The notes under the pieces: generated by a model
What the model saw: the letters and a program-made list of their open reading frames with translations, nothing else
The model's database searches: none
Told to the model about the DNA's origin: nothing
Shown: positions 43,747 to 51,425 of the stretch, piece by piece
Layout: every line of letters starts with the position of its first letter
Position numbering within the stretch: position 1 is the first letter of the stretch
Origin: Rubellimicrobium thermophilum DSM 16684
GTDB taxonomy: Bacteria; Pseudomonadota; Alphaproteobacteria; Rhodobacterales; Rhodobacteraceae
Assembly (NCBI RefSeq): GCF_000442315.1
Contig: NZ_KE557321.1
Location: forward strand, 132,124-196,123
DNA: 64,000 nt
Direction: 5' to 3'
Position numbers and translations under genes: made by a program

Positions 43747-44964
43747 ATGAAGATCGCGATCCTGGGCGGCGACGGCTTCGTGGGCTGGCCCACCTGCCTG
43801 CATCTGTCCGAGAAGGGCCACGAGATCCATATCGTGGACAATCTCTCCCGCCGCTGGATCGACACGGAGCTGGGCGTCCAGTCGCTCACCCCCATGGATT
43901 CGATCCAGGAACGCTGCCGCATCTGGCGCGAGGTCACCGGACGCAGCCTGCGCTTCCATCTGCTCGATGTCGCCAAGGAATACGAGCGGCTCAAGCAGTG
44001 GCTTCGGGAACACAGGCCCGATGCCGTGATCCATTTCGCCGAGCAGCGCGCGGCGCCCTATTCCATGAAGACTGACCGGCACAAGGTCTATACCGTCAAC
44101 AACAACGTCAATGCCACGCACAACCTGCTGGCCGCGCTGGTCGAGACGGGAATCGACGCGCATCTGATCCATCTGGGGACCATGGGAGTCTATGGCTATT
44201 CCTCGATCGGCGCGCCGATCCCGGAAGGCTATCTCGATGTCACCATCGACACCCCGAACGGCCCGCAGGCCCAGCAGATCCTCTATCCGACGCGGCCCGG
44301 CTCGGTCTATCACATGACCAAGAGCCTGGATCAGATCCTGTTCCAGTTCTACGCCCAGAACGACGGGCTGCGCATCACCGACCTGCATCAGGGCATCGTC
44401 TGGGGCACCCATACCGACCAGACCCGGCGGCATCCCCAGCTGGTCAACCGATTCGACTACGACGGCGATTACGGCACCGTCCTCAACCGCTTCCTGATCC
44501 AGGCGGCGATCGGTTACCCCCTCACCGTCCACGGCACCGGCGGACAGACCCGCGCCTTCATCCATATCCAGGATTCGGTGCGCTGCATCGAGCTCGCCCT
44601 CGGCGATCCGCCCAAGGCCGGGGACCGGGTGCGCATCTTCAACCAGATGACCGAGACGCACCGCGTCCGCGACCTGGCCGAGATCGTCTCCCGCCTGACC
44701 GGCGCCCGCATCGCCTTCCTGCCCAATCCCCGCAAGGAAGCCGATGAGAACGATCTGATCGTGAAGAACGACCAGTTCCTGGCGCTCGGGCTCGATCCCA
44801 TCCGGCTCGAGGAGGGACTGCTGTCCGAAGTGGTGGACGTGGCCCGCAAGTTCGCCCACCGCATCGACCGCTCCCGCGTGCCGGCCGTCAGCGCCTGGAC
44901 CCGCGAGATCGCCGAACGCCTCGACCGTGACCCCGAGCGCCGCGCGCTGCGTCCGGCCTCCTGA
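43747..44964 (+). CDS. sqdB: UDP-sulfoquinovose synthase
   Basis: 405 aa extended SDR enzyme making UDP-sulfoquinovose from UDP-glucose and sulfite. NAD motif ILGGDGFVGWPTCLHLSEKG, catalytic LGTMGVYGY and YHMTKSLDQ, and the SqdB/SQD1 signature LRITDLHQGIVWGTHTDQT followed by TVHGTGGQTRAFIHIQDSV. First gene of the sulfolipid operon, matching sqdB-sqdD-sqdC of Rhodobacter sphaeroides. Start ATG 43747; an upstream ATG at 43720 is weaker. Confidence 0.93.
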   Translation: MKIAILGGDGFVGWPTCLHLSEKGHEIHIVDNLSRRWIDTELGVQSLTPMDSIQERCRIWREVTGRSLRFHLLDVAKEYERLKQWLREHRPDAVIHFAEQRAAPYSMKTDRHKVYTVNNNVNATHNLLAALVETGIDAHLIHLGTMGVYGYSSIGAPIPEGYLDVTIDTPNGPQAQQILYPTRPGSVYHMTKSLDQILFQFYAQNDGLRITDLHQGIVWGTHTDQTRRHPQLVNRFDYDGDYGTVLNRFLIQAAIGYPLTVHGTGGQTRAFIHIQDSVRCIELALGDPPKAGDRVRIFNQMTETHRVRDLAEIVSRLTGARIAFLPNPRKEADENDLIVKNDQFLALGLDPIRLEEGLLSEVVDVARKFAHRIDRSRVPAVSAWTREIAERLDRDPERRALRPAS

Positions 44965-44968
44965 GCCC

Positions 44969-45208
44969 ATGCTGCCTGCCCGGTTCGCCCCGCTGCTGTT
45001 CGGCCTGATCCTGTCCGGGATGATGTCGCTGATCGTCTCGGGCATCGCCACCCTGCGGGCGCTGGGCCTGGCCGAAGGCCTGGTCCGCGCCTGGATGGGG
45101 GCCTGGCTGTCGAGCTGGGCCGTCGCCTTTCCGACAGTGCTGGTCCTGGCCCCGCTCACACGGCGCATCGTGGCCCGCCTGCTGCGACCGGGGGACACGG
45201 CCCGGTGA
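44969..45208 (+). CDS. small membrane protein, DUF2798-like, inside the sulfolipid operon
   Basis: 79 aa with two membrane helices (about 5-30 and 45-65): FAPLLFGLILSGMMSLIVSG and WLSSWAVAFPTVLVLAPLTRRIV match the DUF2798 pattern. It starts four bases after the sqdB stop and overlaps sqdD by four bases, so it is translated with the sulfolipid genes. Function unknown; a membrane anchor or partner for sulfolipid assembly is an inference from position alone. Confidence 0.75.
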   Translation: MLPARFAPLLFGLILSGMMSLIVSGIATLRALGLAEGLVRAWMGAWLSSWAVAFPTVLVLAPLTRRIVARLLRPGDTAR

Positions 45209-46083
45209 GCGAAACCCCCGCAGCCCCGCGCAATCCCCCGCCGCCCCCGCCCCGGCCCGGCCATGGGCAGGCGGGACTCCGCCGCGCCTTCGTCACCCTC
45301 GTCACCAATGCCGATTTCGCCATCGGCGCAGGGGCCCTGCTGCGATCCCTCCGCGAGACGGGGACTGAGGCCGAGCTCGTCGTCATGCATACCGGCGGAG
45401 TGCCCGAGAGCGCCCTGCGCGCCCTCGAGGCCCGCGGCGCCCAGCTTCATGCGGTGGAGCTGCTGCCCACATCGGACGCCTTCAACACCGCCCATGCGAA
45501 GGACCGCATCCACGGGCTCAACCCCTTCACGAAGGGCACAAAGCCCCCGTTCCACACGCCGCTCGACAATTTCGCCAAGCTGCGGCTGTGGCAGTTGCCC
45601 CATGACCGCGTGGTGTTCCTCGATGCCGATACGCTGGTGCTGCGCAACATCGACCGGCTGTTCGACTATCCCGAGCTCTGCGCCGCCCCGAATGTCTATG
45701 AGAGCCTGGCCGATTTCCACCGCATGAATTCGGGCGTCTTCACCGCCCGCCCCTCGCAGACCACCTTCGAGCGCCTCCTCGCGCGGCTCGACAGCCCCGG
45801 CGCCTACTGGCCCCGCACCGACCAGACCTTCCTTCAGGCGGCCTTCCCGGACTGGCACGGCCTGCCGGTCTTCGACAACCTGCTGCAATATGTCTGGCTG
45901 AACCTGCCCCGGCTGTGGAGCTGGGAGCAGGTGCGGGTCCTCCATTACCAGTACGAGAAACCCTGGACCGATCATGCCAAGGCCGACCGGCTGCGCGTGC
46001 TGATCGATCTCTGGCGCGCCCATGCCGGCGACGGCCCCCTGCCGGATCTGTCCAGCCTGCCCCCACCGCCGGAGACGCGGTGA
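45205..46083 (+). CDS. sqdD: sulfolipid glycosyltransferase-like protein SqdD (GT8)
   Basis: 292 aa glycogenin-like enzyme. FVTLVTNADFAIGAGALLRSL, FAKLRLWQL and FLDADTLVLRNID with the DxD motif, then FHRMNSGVF and PRTDQTFLQ. In R. sphaeroides SqdD is needed for sulfolipid synthesis and proposed to transfer sulfoquinovose. GTG start. N-terminal proline-rich leader (about 5-20). Immediately followed by sqdC. Confidence 0.87.
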   Translation: MSETPAAPRNPPPPPPRPGHGQAGLRRAFVTLVTNADFAIGAGALLRSLRETGTEAELVVMHTGGVPESALRALEARGAQLHAVELLPTSDAFNTAHAKDRIHGLNPFTKGTKPPFHTPLDNFAKLRLWQLPHDRVVFLDADTLVLRNIDRLFDYPELCAAPNVYESLADFHRMNSGVFTARPSQTTFERLLARLDSPGAYWPRTDQTFLQAAFPDWHGLPVFDNLLQYVWLNLPRLWSWEQVRVLHYQYEKPWTDHAKADRLRVLIDLWRAHAGDGPLPDLSSLPPPPETR

Positions 46084-46905
46084 ATGCGCGTCGCCCTGAC
46101 GGGAGCATCGGGCCTGGTGGGGCAGTTCATCGCGCAGCGGCTGATCGCCGACGGGCATGCGCTCGTCGCCCTCGGGAGGCCGTCGCCCTGGGGCGGCGAG
46201 GCGCGGGATTGGCGGCTGGGCGAGCCCGCCCCGCTGGCCGGCTGCGATGCCCTCGTCCATTGCGCCTTTGCCCATCTGCCCGGGCGCTACCGCGGCGGCG
46301 AGGGGGACGACCCGGAGCGCTTTCTGCGCCTCAACCGCGACGGCACGCTGCGGCTGTGGCAGGAGGCGCGGGGACGGCGGATCGTGTTCCTCTCCTCCCG
46401 CGCGGTCTATGACGGCCTGCCCGAGGGCGCAGCGCTGACGGAGGATCGCCCGCTCGCCCCTCCGACTCTCTACGGGCAGGTCAAGCTGGCGGCCGAGGCG
46501 GCCCTGCATGATCAGGGAGGCGCCTCGCTCCGGGCCACGGGCGTCTACGGCCCCCCGGCGCCGGGACAGCAGCACAAATGGGCCGATCTGTTCGCCGCCT
46601 TTGCCGCCGGCACGGCGCTGCCCCCCGCCTGCGGCACCGAAGTGCATGGCGCCGATGTCGCCGATGCGGTGATGCGGCTGCTCGGTCAGGACAGGGCGGG
46701 GGCGTTCAACTGCTCGGACCTGCTGCTCGACCGGCACGACCTGCTGGCCGCCTGGTCGCGGATCGCGGGGGTGCAGGGACCCCTGCCCGAGCGCAGCACC
46801 GCCCGCCCGGCCGTGATGGACTGCACGCGCCTGCGCGCCCTGGGCTGGAAGCCGGGCGGCCGGGACGCCCTCGAGGCGGCGCTGCGCCAGATGGCGCGGC
46901 TCTGA
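46084..46905 (+). CDS. sqdC: SqdC-like NAD(P)-dependent epimerase/reductase
   Basis: 273 aa short-chain SDR. MRVALTGASGLVGQFIAQRL holds the Rossmann glycines; FLSSRAVYDG and TLYGQVKLAAE hold the catalytic Ser/Tyr/Lys set. In R. sphaeroides SqdC is the third protein of the operon, proposed to modify the sugar moiety. Abuts sqdD without a gap. A hairpin follows at 46913-46933. Confidence 0.87.
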   Translation: MRVALTGASGLVGQFIAQRLIADGHALVALGRPSPWGGEARDWRLGEPAPLAGCDALVHCAFAHLPGRYRGGEGDDPERFLRLNRDGTLRLWQEARGRRIVFLSSRAVYDGLPEGAALTEDRPLAPPTLYGQVKLAAEAALHDQGGASLRATGVYGPPAPGQQHKWADLFAAFAAGTALPPACGTEVHGADVADAVMRLLGQDRAGAFNCSDLLLDRHDLLAAWSRIAGVQGPLPERSTARPAVMDCTRLRALGWKPGGRDALEAALRQMARL

Positions 46906-46912
46906 CCCATCC

Positions 46913-46933
46913 GGCCCGGAGCCCTGCCGGGCC
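46913..46933. terminator. hairpin at the end of the sulfolipid operon
   Basis: GGCCCGG (46913-46919) and CCGGGCC (46927-46933) form a 7-bp stem with a 7-base loop, eight bases after the sqdC stop. The following TGTGTTC is a poor U tract; a weak intrinsic terminator is possible. Confidence 0.4.
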
Positions 46934-46938
46934 TGTGT

Positions 46939-47316
46939 TCGGCTGCGGGTTCGGATGAGGGGCAGTTTGGTGGGGTTGAGGCGTGCGGGGGGTTTGCGGC
47001 GGAGGCAGGCGGGGAGGATGCGGAAGCCGAGGGGTCTGAGGGGTTCGGGTCTGGAGCGGGGGAAGAGGTTCCAGTTGAGGGCGAGGAAGGCATCGAGGAA
47101 GCGGTGGAGTTCCTGGGTGCAGGTGGCGGCGAGGGCCTGATCGGAGCTGGGGGAGGCGGCGATATGGGCGGCGCGCCAGAGGGCCTGATGGGCGAGTTCT
47201 CTGGCATCGGGTCTGTCGGCGGCGAAGGCCTGGAGGCGGTCCCAGAGGGCGGAGAGGAGGGCATGGCGGGCCGGGGGGAGGCGTTCGGGGGCGAAGAGGA
47301 GGGCAGTCGAGGACAT
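46939..47316 (-). CDS. unrecognised ORF with aberrant C-ending codon usage and no clear stop
   Basis: From ATG 47316 (or 47319) the frame encodes MSSTALLFAPERLPPARHAL, then WDRLQAFAADRPDARELAHQ, AHIAASPSSDQALAATCTQE and LHRFLDAFLALNWNLFPR. It uses CTC, GCC, CCC and AGA codons far more than neighbours, which prefer CTG and GCG. The bias fades near 46945, but no in-frame stop follows, and the frame runs on antisense to sqdC. It could be a transferred or relic gene truncated at its 3' end, or a gene broken by an indel. I do not recognise the product. The 5' side carries a dispersed repeat and a 12-base tandem repeat. Confidence 0.35.
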
Positions 47317-47400
47317 CATCGGGGGCCATGGGCGGGATCCGGTTCGGGGTCTGTTGCGGGTTGCGGCCGCTCTGGCACGGGGAGGGTTAAGAAAGTCTTC

Positions 47401-47437
47401 GCGCAACGCGCGCTGCGGGGGCGATTCGCGCAACACC
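47401..47437. repeat. 37-base dispersed repeat, copy 2
   Basis: Identical in both flanks to 4072-4108 (GCGCAACGCGCGCT at the left, GATTCGCGCAACACC at the right), with the 8-base centre GCGGGGGC. On the minus strand it shows TTGCGCGAA twice and lies 85 bases before the start of the odd ORF at 47316. TTAA follows at 47387-47390. Confidence 0.75.
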
Positions 47438-47444
47438 CGCCCCG

Positions 47445-47480
47445 GCCCCCGCTCTGGCCCCCGCTCTGGCCCCCGCTCTG
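47445..47480. repeat. 12-base tandem repeat, three copies
   Basis: GCCCCCGCTCTG occurs three times head to tail at 47445-47456, 47457-47468 and 47469-47480, followed by a partial fourth. It lies next to the dispersed repeat, upstream of the convergent hemF end. Confidence 0.85.
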
Positions 47481-47545
47481 GCCCCCGCCCGCGGCGGCCC
47501 GCTCCAACCGGGGGCTGTCATCCCCCCCGGAGCCCCGCCGCGCCC

Positions 47546-48439
47546 TCAGGGCCACATCGCCAGGGGCGGCAGGCTCATCAGCACCGCCTCGGCGTCATGA
47601 CCCGAGGCGAGGCCGAATTTCGTCCCCCGGTCCCAGACGAGGTTGAATTCGGCATAGAGGCCGCGATGGACGAGCTGGCGGGTGCGGTCGGCCTCGTCCC
47701 AGGGCTGGGCGGCGCGCGCCTGCGCCAGCGGCAGCCAGGCCGGCAGGAAGGCCTCGCCGATGGCGCGGATCAGGGCGAAATCCGCCTCCCAGTCGCCGCT
47801 GTTGCGATCATCGAGGAAGATCCCCCCCACGCCCCGCGCCCGTCCGCGATGGGGGATGAAGAAATAGTCATCCGCCCAGGCCTTCTGCCGGTCGTATTCC
47901 CCCGGCCAGGGGGCCAGGGCTGCGCGCAGCGTGGCGTGGAAATGGGCCGTGTCCTCGGGATATTCGATCGCCGGGTTGAGATCGGTGCCGCCGCCGAACC
48001 ACCAGGCCGAGGGCGTCCAGAACATCCGCGTGTTGAGATGGACGGCCGGGACATGGGGATTGCGCGGATGGCAGACGAGGCTGATCCCCGAGGCCCAGAA
48101 GCGCGCATCCTCTGCCACGCCGGGCACGCGGGCGGCCATCGCCGCCTGGGCTGCCGCCCCGAGCCGGCCATGCACGGTCGAGACGCCGATGCCCATCTTC
48201 TCCACCACGCGCCCGCCCCTGAGCAGGGCCATGGTGCCGCCGCCCGCATCCTCGCCCTCTGGGGCGTGGCGGCGCGTCCGGCGCAGGGCGAAGCGGCCGG
48301 GGGCGATTCCGTCGGCGCCGGCGGCCGGACCCTCCTCCAGCGTCTCGACCGCGGCGATGATGCGGTCGCGGAGCTGTTCGAACCAGGCCGCCGCCCGGGC
48401 CTTCTGTTCGGCCATCGCCCCATCCGCCATCGGATCCAT
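47546..48439 (-). CDS. hemF: oxygen-dependent coproporphyrinogen III oxidase
   Basis: 297 aa. GEDAGGGTMALLRGGRVVEKMGIGVS, ASGISLVCHPRNPHVPAVHLNTR, WWFGGGTDLNP and GRGVGGIFLDD-like RARGVGGIFLDDRNS are HemF signatures; the tail YAEFNLVWDRGTKFGLASGHDAEAVLMSLPP is diagnostic. It decarboxylates coproporphyrinogen to protoporphyrinogen IX with O2. ATG 48439 follows GGGGAGAGG. hemE lies about 14 kb away in the same window. Confidence 0.94.
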   Translation of the reverse strand: MDPMADGAMAEQKARAAAWFEQLRDRIIAAVETLEEGPAAGADGIAPGRFALRRTRRHAPEGEDAGGGTMALLRGGRVVEKMGIGVSTVHGRLGAAAQAAMAARVPGVAEDARFWASGISLVCHPRNPHVPAVHLNTRMFWTPSAWWFGGGTDLNPAIEYPEDTAHFHATLRAALAPWPGEYDRQKAWADDYFFIPHRGRARGVGGIFLDDRNSGDWEADFALIRAIGEAFLPAWLPLAQARAAQPWDEADRTRQLVHRGLYAEFNLVWDRGTKFGLASGHDAEAVLMSLPPLAMWP

Positions 48440-48548
48440 CGCGCCTCTCCCCTGTCGGCATTCTGTCCTGCTATCGGATAGCAGCCCTAGCACCCTTTGC
48501 CGCCCGCGCGCAGGGGGCTATGTCGGGGCGCAAATGCGGAGGCTGACG

Positions 48549-48941
48549 ATGCGCGTCCCTGTCCCCCTGATCCTGTGTGCGGCGCTGGGCCTGGCCGCCT
48601 GCGAATCCCCGCGGGAGGCCTGCATCAACCAGGGCCTGCGCGAGCTGCGCATCGTCGAATCGCTGATCCGCGAGACGGAGGGCAATCTGCAGCGCGGCTA
48701 TGCCCTCGAGGAGACGCAACAGATCCGCGTGCGACCCGATTTCTGCCCCGTCACGCGCGCGGATGGCAGCACCGGCCTGCAGCGCTGCGAGCGCACCGAG
48801 GTCCTCGATGTCGAGCGCCCGCGCGCCGTGGACCTGGCCGAGGAGCAGCGCAAGCTGGACAGTCTGCGCCAGCGGCAGGCCGAGCTGATGGCGGCTCAGG
48901 CGGCGCGGGTGCAGGCCTGTATCGCCGCCCATCCGCAGTAG
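48549..48941 (+). CDS. hypothetical lipoprotein with coiled coil
   Basis: 130 aa. Lipobox LGLAACE (Cys18). The mature part has five further cysteines and a helical segment DLAEEQRKLDSLRQRQAELM with coiled-coil character. CGGAGG precedes ATG 48549; ATG 48533 is also in frame. Typical of small uncharacterised Rhodobacterales envelope proteins; no function assigned. Confidence 0.7.
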   Translation: MRVPVPLILCAALGLAACESPREACINQGLRELRIVESLIRETEGNLQRGYALEETQQIRVRPDFCPVTRADGSTGLQRCERTEVLDVERPRAVDLAEEQRKLDSLRQRQAELMAAQAARVQACIAAHPQ

Positions 48942-48992
48942 TCCGCAGACGCAGGAGTCCGCAGCCGGCGTGCCGCCGCGGATCCCGCCCCG

Positions 48993-49996
48993 TCAGCGGC
49001 GCTGGCGCTGGCGCTGGCGTGCCGGGGCCGGGGTCAGGGGCTCGCGCGCATGGAGAAGCTTGTAGCGGCTGTCGCCCCCTGTCTCCTCCCAGTGGCGGAA
49101 CAGGCCGGCCAGAGCCCCTTCGTAGGGCAGGTGGCGATTGGCCACCAGCCAGAGCTGTCCCCGCGGGGTCAGGGCGCGGGCCGCGGCGGCCAGGAAGGCC
49201 CGTCCCCGTTCGGGTGCGGCGCTGCGCCGCCCCCCATGGAAAGGCGGATTCATGACGATGCCGTCATAGGGGCCGAGCGGCGCGGCTGTCACATCCTCCC
49301 AGCGGAAGCGGGCCCGCGGATCGGTGATGTTGCGCCGCGCACAGTCGAGCGCGAGGCGGTCCGCCTCGAGGAGGTCGAGCTGCTCACCCCCTCGCGGGCG
49401 AGGATGGCGCGCGAGAGCACGCCGATCCCCGCGCCGAAATCCGCCATGCGGGCGGGCAGGCGGGCCGGAAGCGCCTTGGCCAGCAGCAGCGAGCCGGGAT
49501 CGGGGCCGTCGGCGGAGAACACCCCCGGCTGGGTCCAGAAGCCGGCCGCCCCCGGCCGGGGCCCGGCCGAGGCCCAGTCCTCGAAGCCCGCGCCGCCCGC
49601 GAACCACAGCAGCCGCCCATGCCCCTGGGCGATCCCTTCGATCTCGGGGCGGCGGGCCAGCAGCTCGCGCCGGAGCGCATCCACCCCGTCCTCGCGCTGG
49701 CCATCGACGAGGACGAGCGGCGCCAGACGCGCCGCCTGCGCCACCAGCGCATGGGCCAGTGCCTTGGCCCGGGGGACGAAGACGAGGGCCGCGGCAGCGG
49801 GGGCGGGGTCGTCCTCCAGCCGGTAGCCGGCCGCCGCCCAGGCATCGCGTTCGGCCCGGTGACTGTGGTGGATGCGGACCCGTTCGGGCGGCAGAGCGGA
49901 CAGATCCGCCGCGGCCGGCGGATGGAGCACCAGGACATCGCCCGGCGGCAGGGTCAGGCCCCCATCGAGGGCAGTGGCAAGGCGGGTGCGGGACAG
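48993..49996 (-). pseudogene. RsmC-like class I SAM-dependent methyltransferase, apparent frameshift
   Basis: The N-terminal half (LSRTRLATALDGGLTLPPGD, LVFVPRAKALAHALVAQAAR, FWTQPGVFSADGPDPGSLLL) and SAM motif MADFGAGIGVLSRAIL are in one frame; the rest (EQLDLLEADRLALDCARRNI, GIVMNPPFHGGRR, WLVANRHLPYEGAL) is in another. One extra base in the C5 run 49387-49391 joins them as AREGGEQLDLLEAD, about 334 aa. NPPF is the catalytic motif of rRNA guanine-N2 methyltransferases such as RsmC. The start is not resolved: no ATG/GTG/TTG fits well, and 49996 is a CTG. The C-terminus ends in RQRQRQRR from a 6-base repeat. Confidence 0.75.
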
Positions 49997-50000
49997 GCCG

Positions 50001-50354
50001 CTATTCCTTTTCCATCGTGCATTGCAGCGGATGCTGATGCCGCTGCGCGAAATCCATGACCAGGGCAACCTTGGTCTCGGCGATCTCGTAGGAATAGACG
50101 CCCACCACCGCAAGGCCCTTCTTGTGGACGGTCAGCATCAGGTCGAAGGCCTGGGCATGGCTCATCCCGAAGAAGCGTTCGAGGACATGGACGACGAACT
50201 CCATCGGCGTGTAGTCGTCGTTGAGGATGATGACCTTGTAGCGCGGCGGGCGCTGGGTGCGGCTGCGCGTCTCGAGCTGGACGCCGGTGCCGCCGTCGCG
50301 CCCGGCGAGGCTGTGGCGGGGCGGAGCGGCCATGTGATACGCAAGTCCCGTCAT
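50001..50354 (-). CDS. clpS: ATP-dependent Clp protease adaptor ClpS
   Basis: 117 aa. [24 protein letters not shown], the binding pocket for N-degron residues, and the tail [19 protein letters not shown] are canonical. ClpS delivers N-end-rule substrates to ClpAP. ATG 50354 or 50333 are both possible; the N-terminal extension is the flexible part. clpA is not adjacent here. Confidence 0.93.
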   Translation of the reverse strand: MTGLAYHMAAPPRHSLAGRDGGTGVQLETRSRTQRPPRYKVIILNDDYTPMEFVVHVLERFFGMSHAQAFDLMLTVHKKGLAVVGVYSYEIAETKVALVMDFAQRHQHPLQCTMEKE

Positions 50355-50442
50355 GGGCGATCGCGGTCCGTCTCGGCGGTGATGTCCTGCAGGGCGGAAT
50401 ATAAGACGCAGACCCCTGCAAGAAAAGACGGAGGGCCGGCCC

Positions 50443-51139
50443 ATGGGCAGGCGACTGACCATCGGATTCGATGCGGATGACACGCTGTGGCACAACGAGC
50501 GGTTCTTCCGCATGACCGAAGACCGCTTTGCCGAACTCCTCGCCCCGCATATGGAGGGCGAGGGGCTGCGCCGGCGGCTGCTCGAGGCGGAGCGGCGCAA
50601 TCTGGGCCTTTATGGCTTCGGCATCAAGGGATTCGTCCTGTCCATGATCGAGACCGCGGTAGAGGCCACCGCAGGGCGCGTTCCCGCCGCCGTCATCGGC
50701 GAGATCCTGGCCATGGGGCGCGAGATGCTGGCCCATCCGATCGAGCTGCTGCCCCATGCCCGCGAGGCCGTGGAGGCCGCCCGCCGCCATGGCGAGGTGG
50801 TGCTGATCACCAAGGGCGACCTTCTCGATCAGGAGCGCAAGCTCGCCCAGTCGGGGCTGGGCGAGCTGTTCGACGCGGTGGAGATCGTCTCGGACAAGAC
50901 GCCAGCCACCTATCTGCGCATCTTTGCCCGTCACGGGGGGCAGACCTCGGTCATGGTCGGCAATTCGCTCAGGTCCGATGTGCTGCCGGCGATCGCGGCC
51001 GGGGGCTGGGGCGTGCATGTGCCGGCCGGGTTCGTCTGGGGCGCTCGAGGCCGCCGACCCGCCCGAGGACCGCACGCGATTCCGCGAGATCCCGCATCTG
51101 GGCGAACTGGAGGGCCTGCTCGAGGAGATGGCGGGCTGA
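50443..51139 (+). pseudogene. HAD-family hydrolase, apparent frameshift near the C-terminus
   Basis: [15 protein letters not shown] has the nucleophile DxD; LITKGDLLDQERKL and SDKTPATY, VMVGNSLRSDVLPAIAAGGWGVHVP are the later HAD motifs, about 231 aa. The frame is lost after FVWG; removing one G of the G4 run 51038-51041 continues ALEAADPPEDRTRFREIPHL to a stop at 51139. Likely a small phosphatase of unknown substrate. Divergent from clpS. Confidence 0.83.
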
Positions 51140-51173
51140 GGCCCCGCGCCGCGCCGGGCCGCGCCGCGGGGTG

Positions 51174-51331
51174 GATTCGCTCTCCGGTTGCGGCAGGGCT
51201 GCGGCCCCATTCCCACCGCAATTCCGCCTTAATCAAGATGCGGGGGTCGAATCGCAGGCGAACCGCAAGATGTGCCGCGGCGGGCGGCAGATCCTTGTGC
51301 AATTCCCCCCACGGAAAGGCTTTTTCGACTC
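51174..51331. promoter_or_regulatory. three GANTC sites upstream of the D,D-carboxypeptidase gene
   Basis: GATTC (51174-51178), GAATC (51249-51253) and GACTC (51327-51331) lie within 158 bases of the 235-base gap before ATG 51375. At this base composition about one per 360 bases is expected. CcrM encoded in this window methylates this motif, so cell-cycle methylation may affect transcription. A GC hairpin with CCCCGCG/CGCGGGG arms lies at 51142-51172. Confidence 0.3.
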
Positions 51332-51425
51332 GGGGGGGCATGCTAGGCTCGGGTCGGAGACAAGGCGATGGGACATGAATCCGCGCCGCTCCGGGGCAGA
51401 GGGACAGGGCAGAGGGACACGGATC

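Noticed and set aside
41761..47436. Open minus-strand frame of about 1,890 codons
   Set aside because: It is antisense to nagA, the histidine kinase and the whole sqd operon, whose motifs are unmistakable. High GC removes stop codons from shadow frames. Only its first 120 codons, outside those genes, are considered as a possible ORF.
47104..47646. Plus-strand glycine-rich ORF of 180 codons
   Set aside because: The Gly/Glu-rich reading is the antisense of the C-ending-codon ORF and of tandem repeats; no start signal or family similarity.
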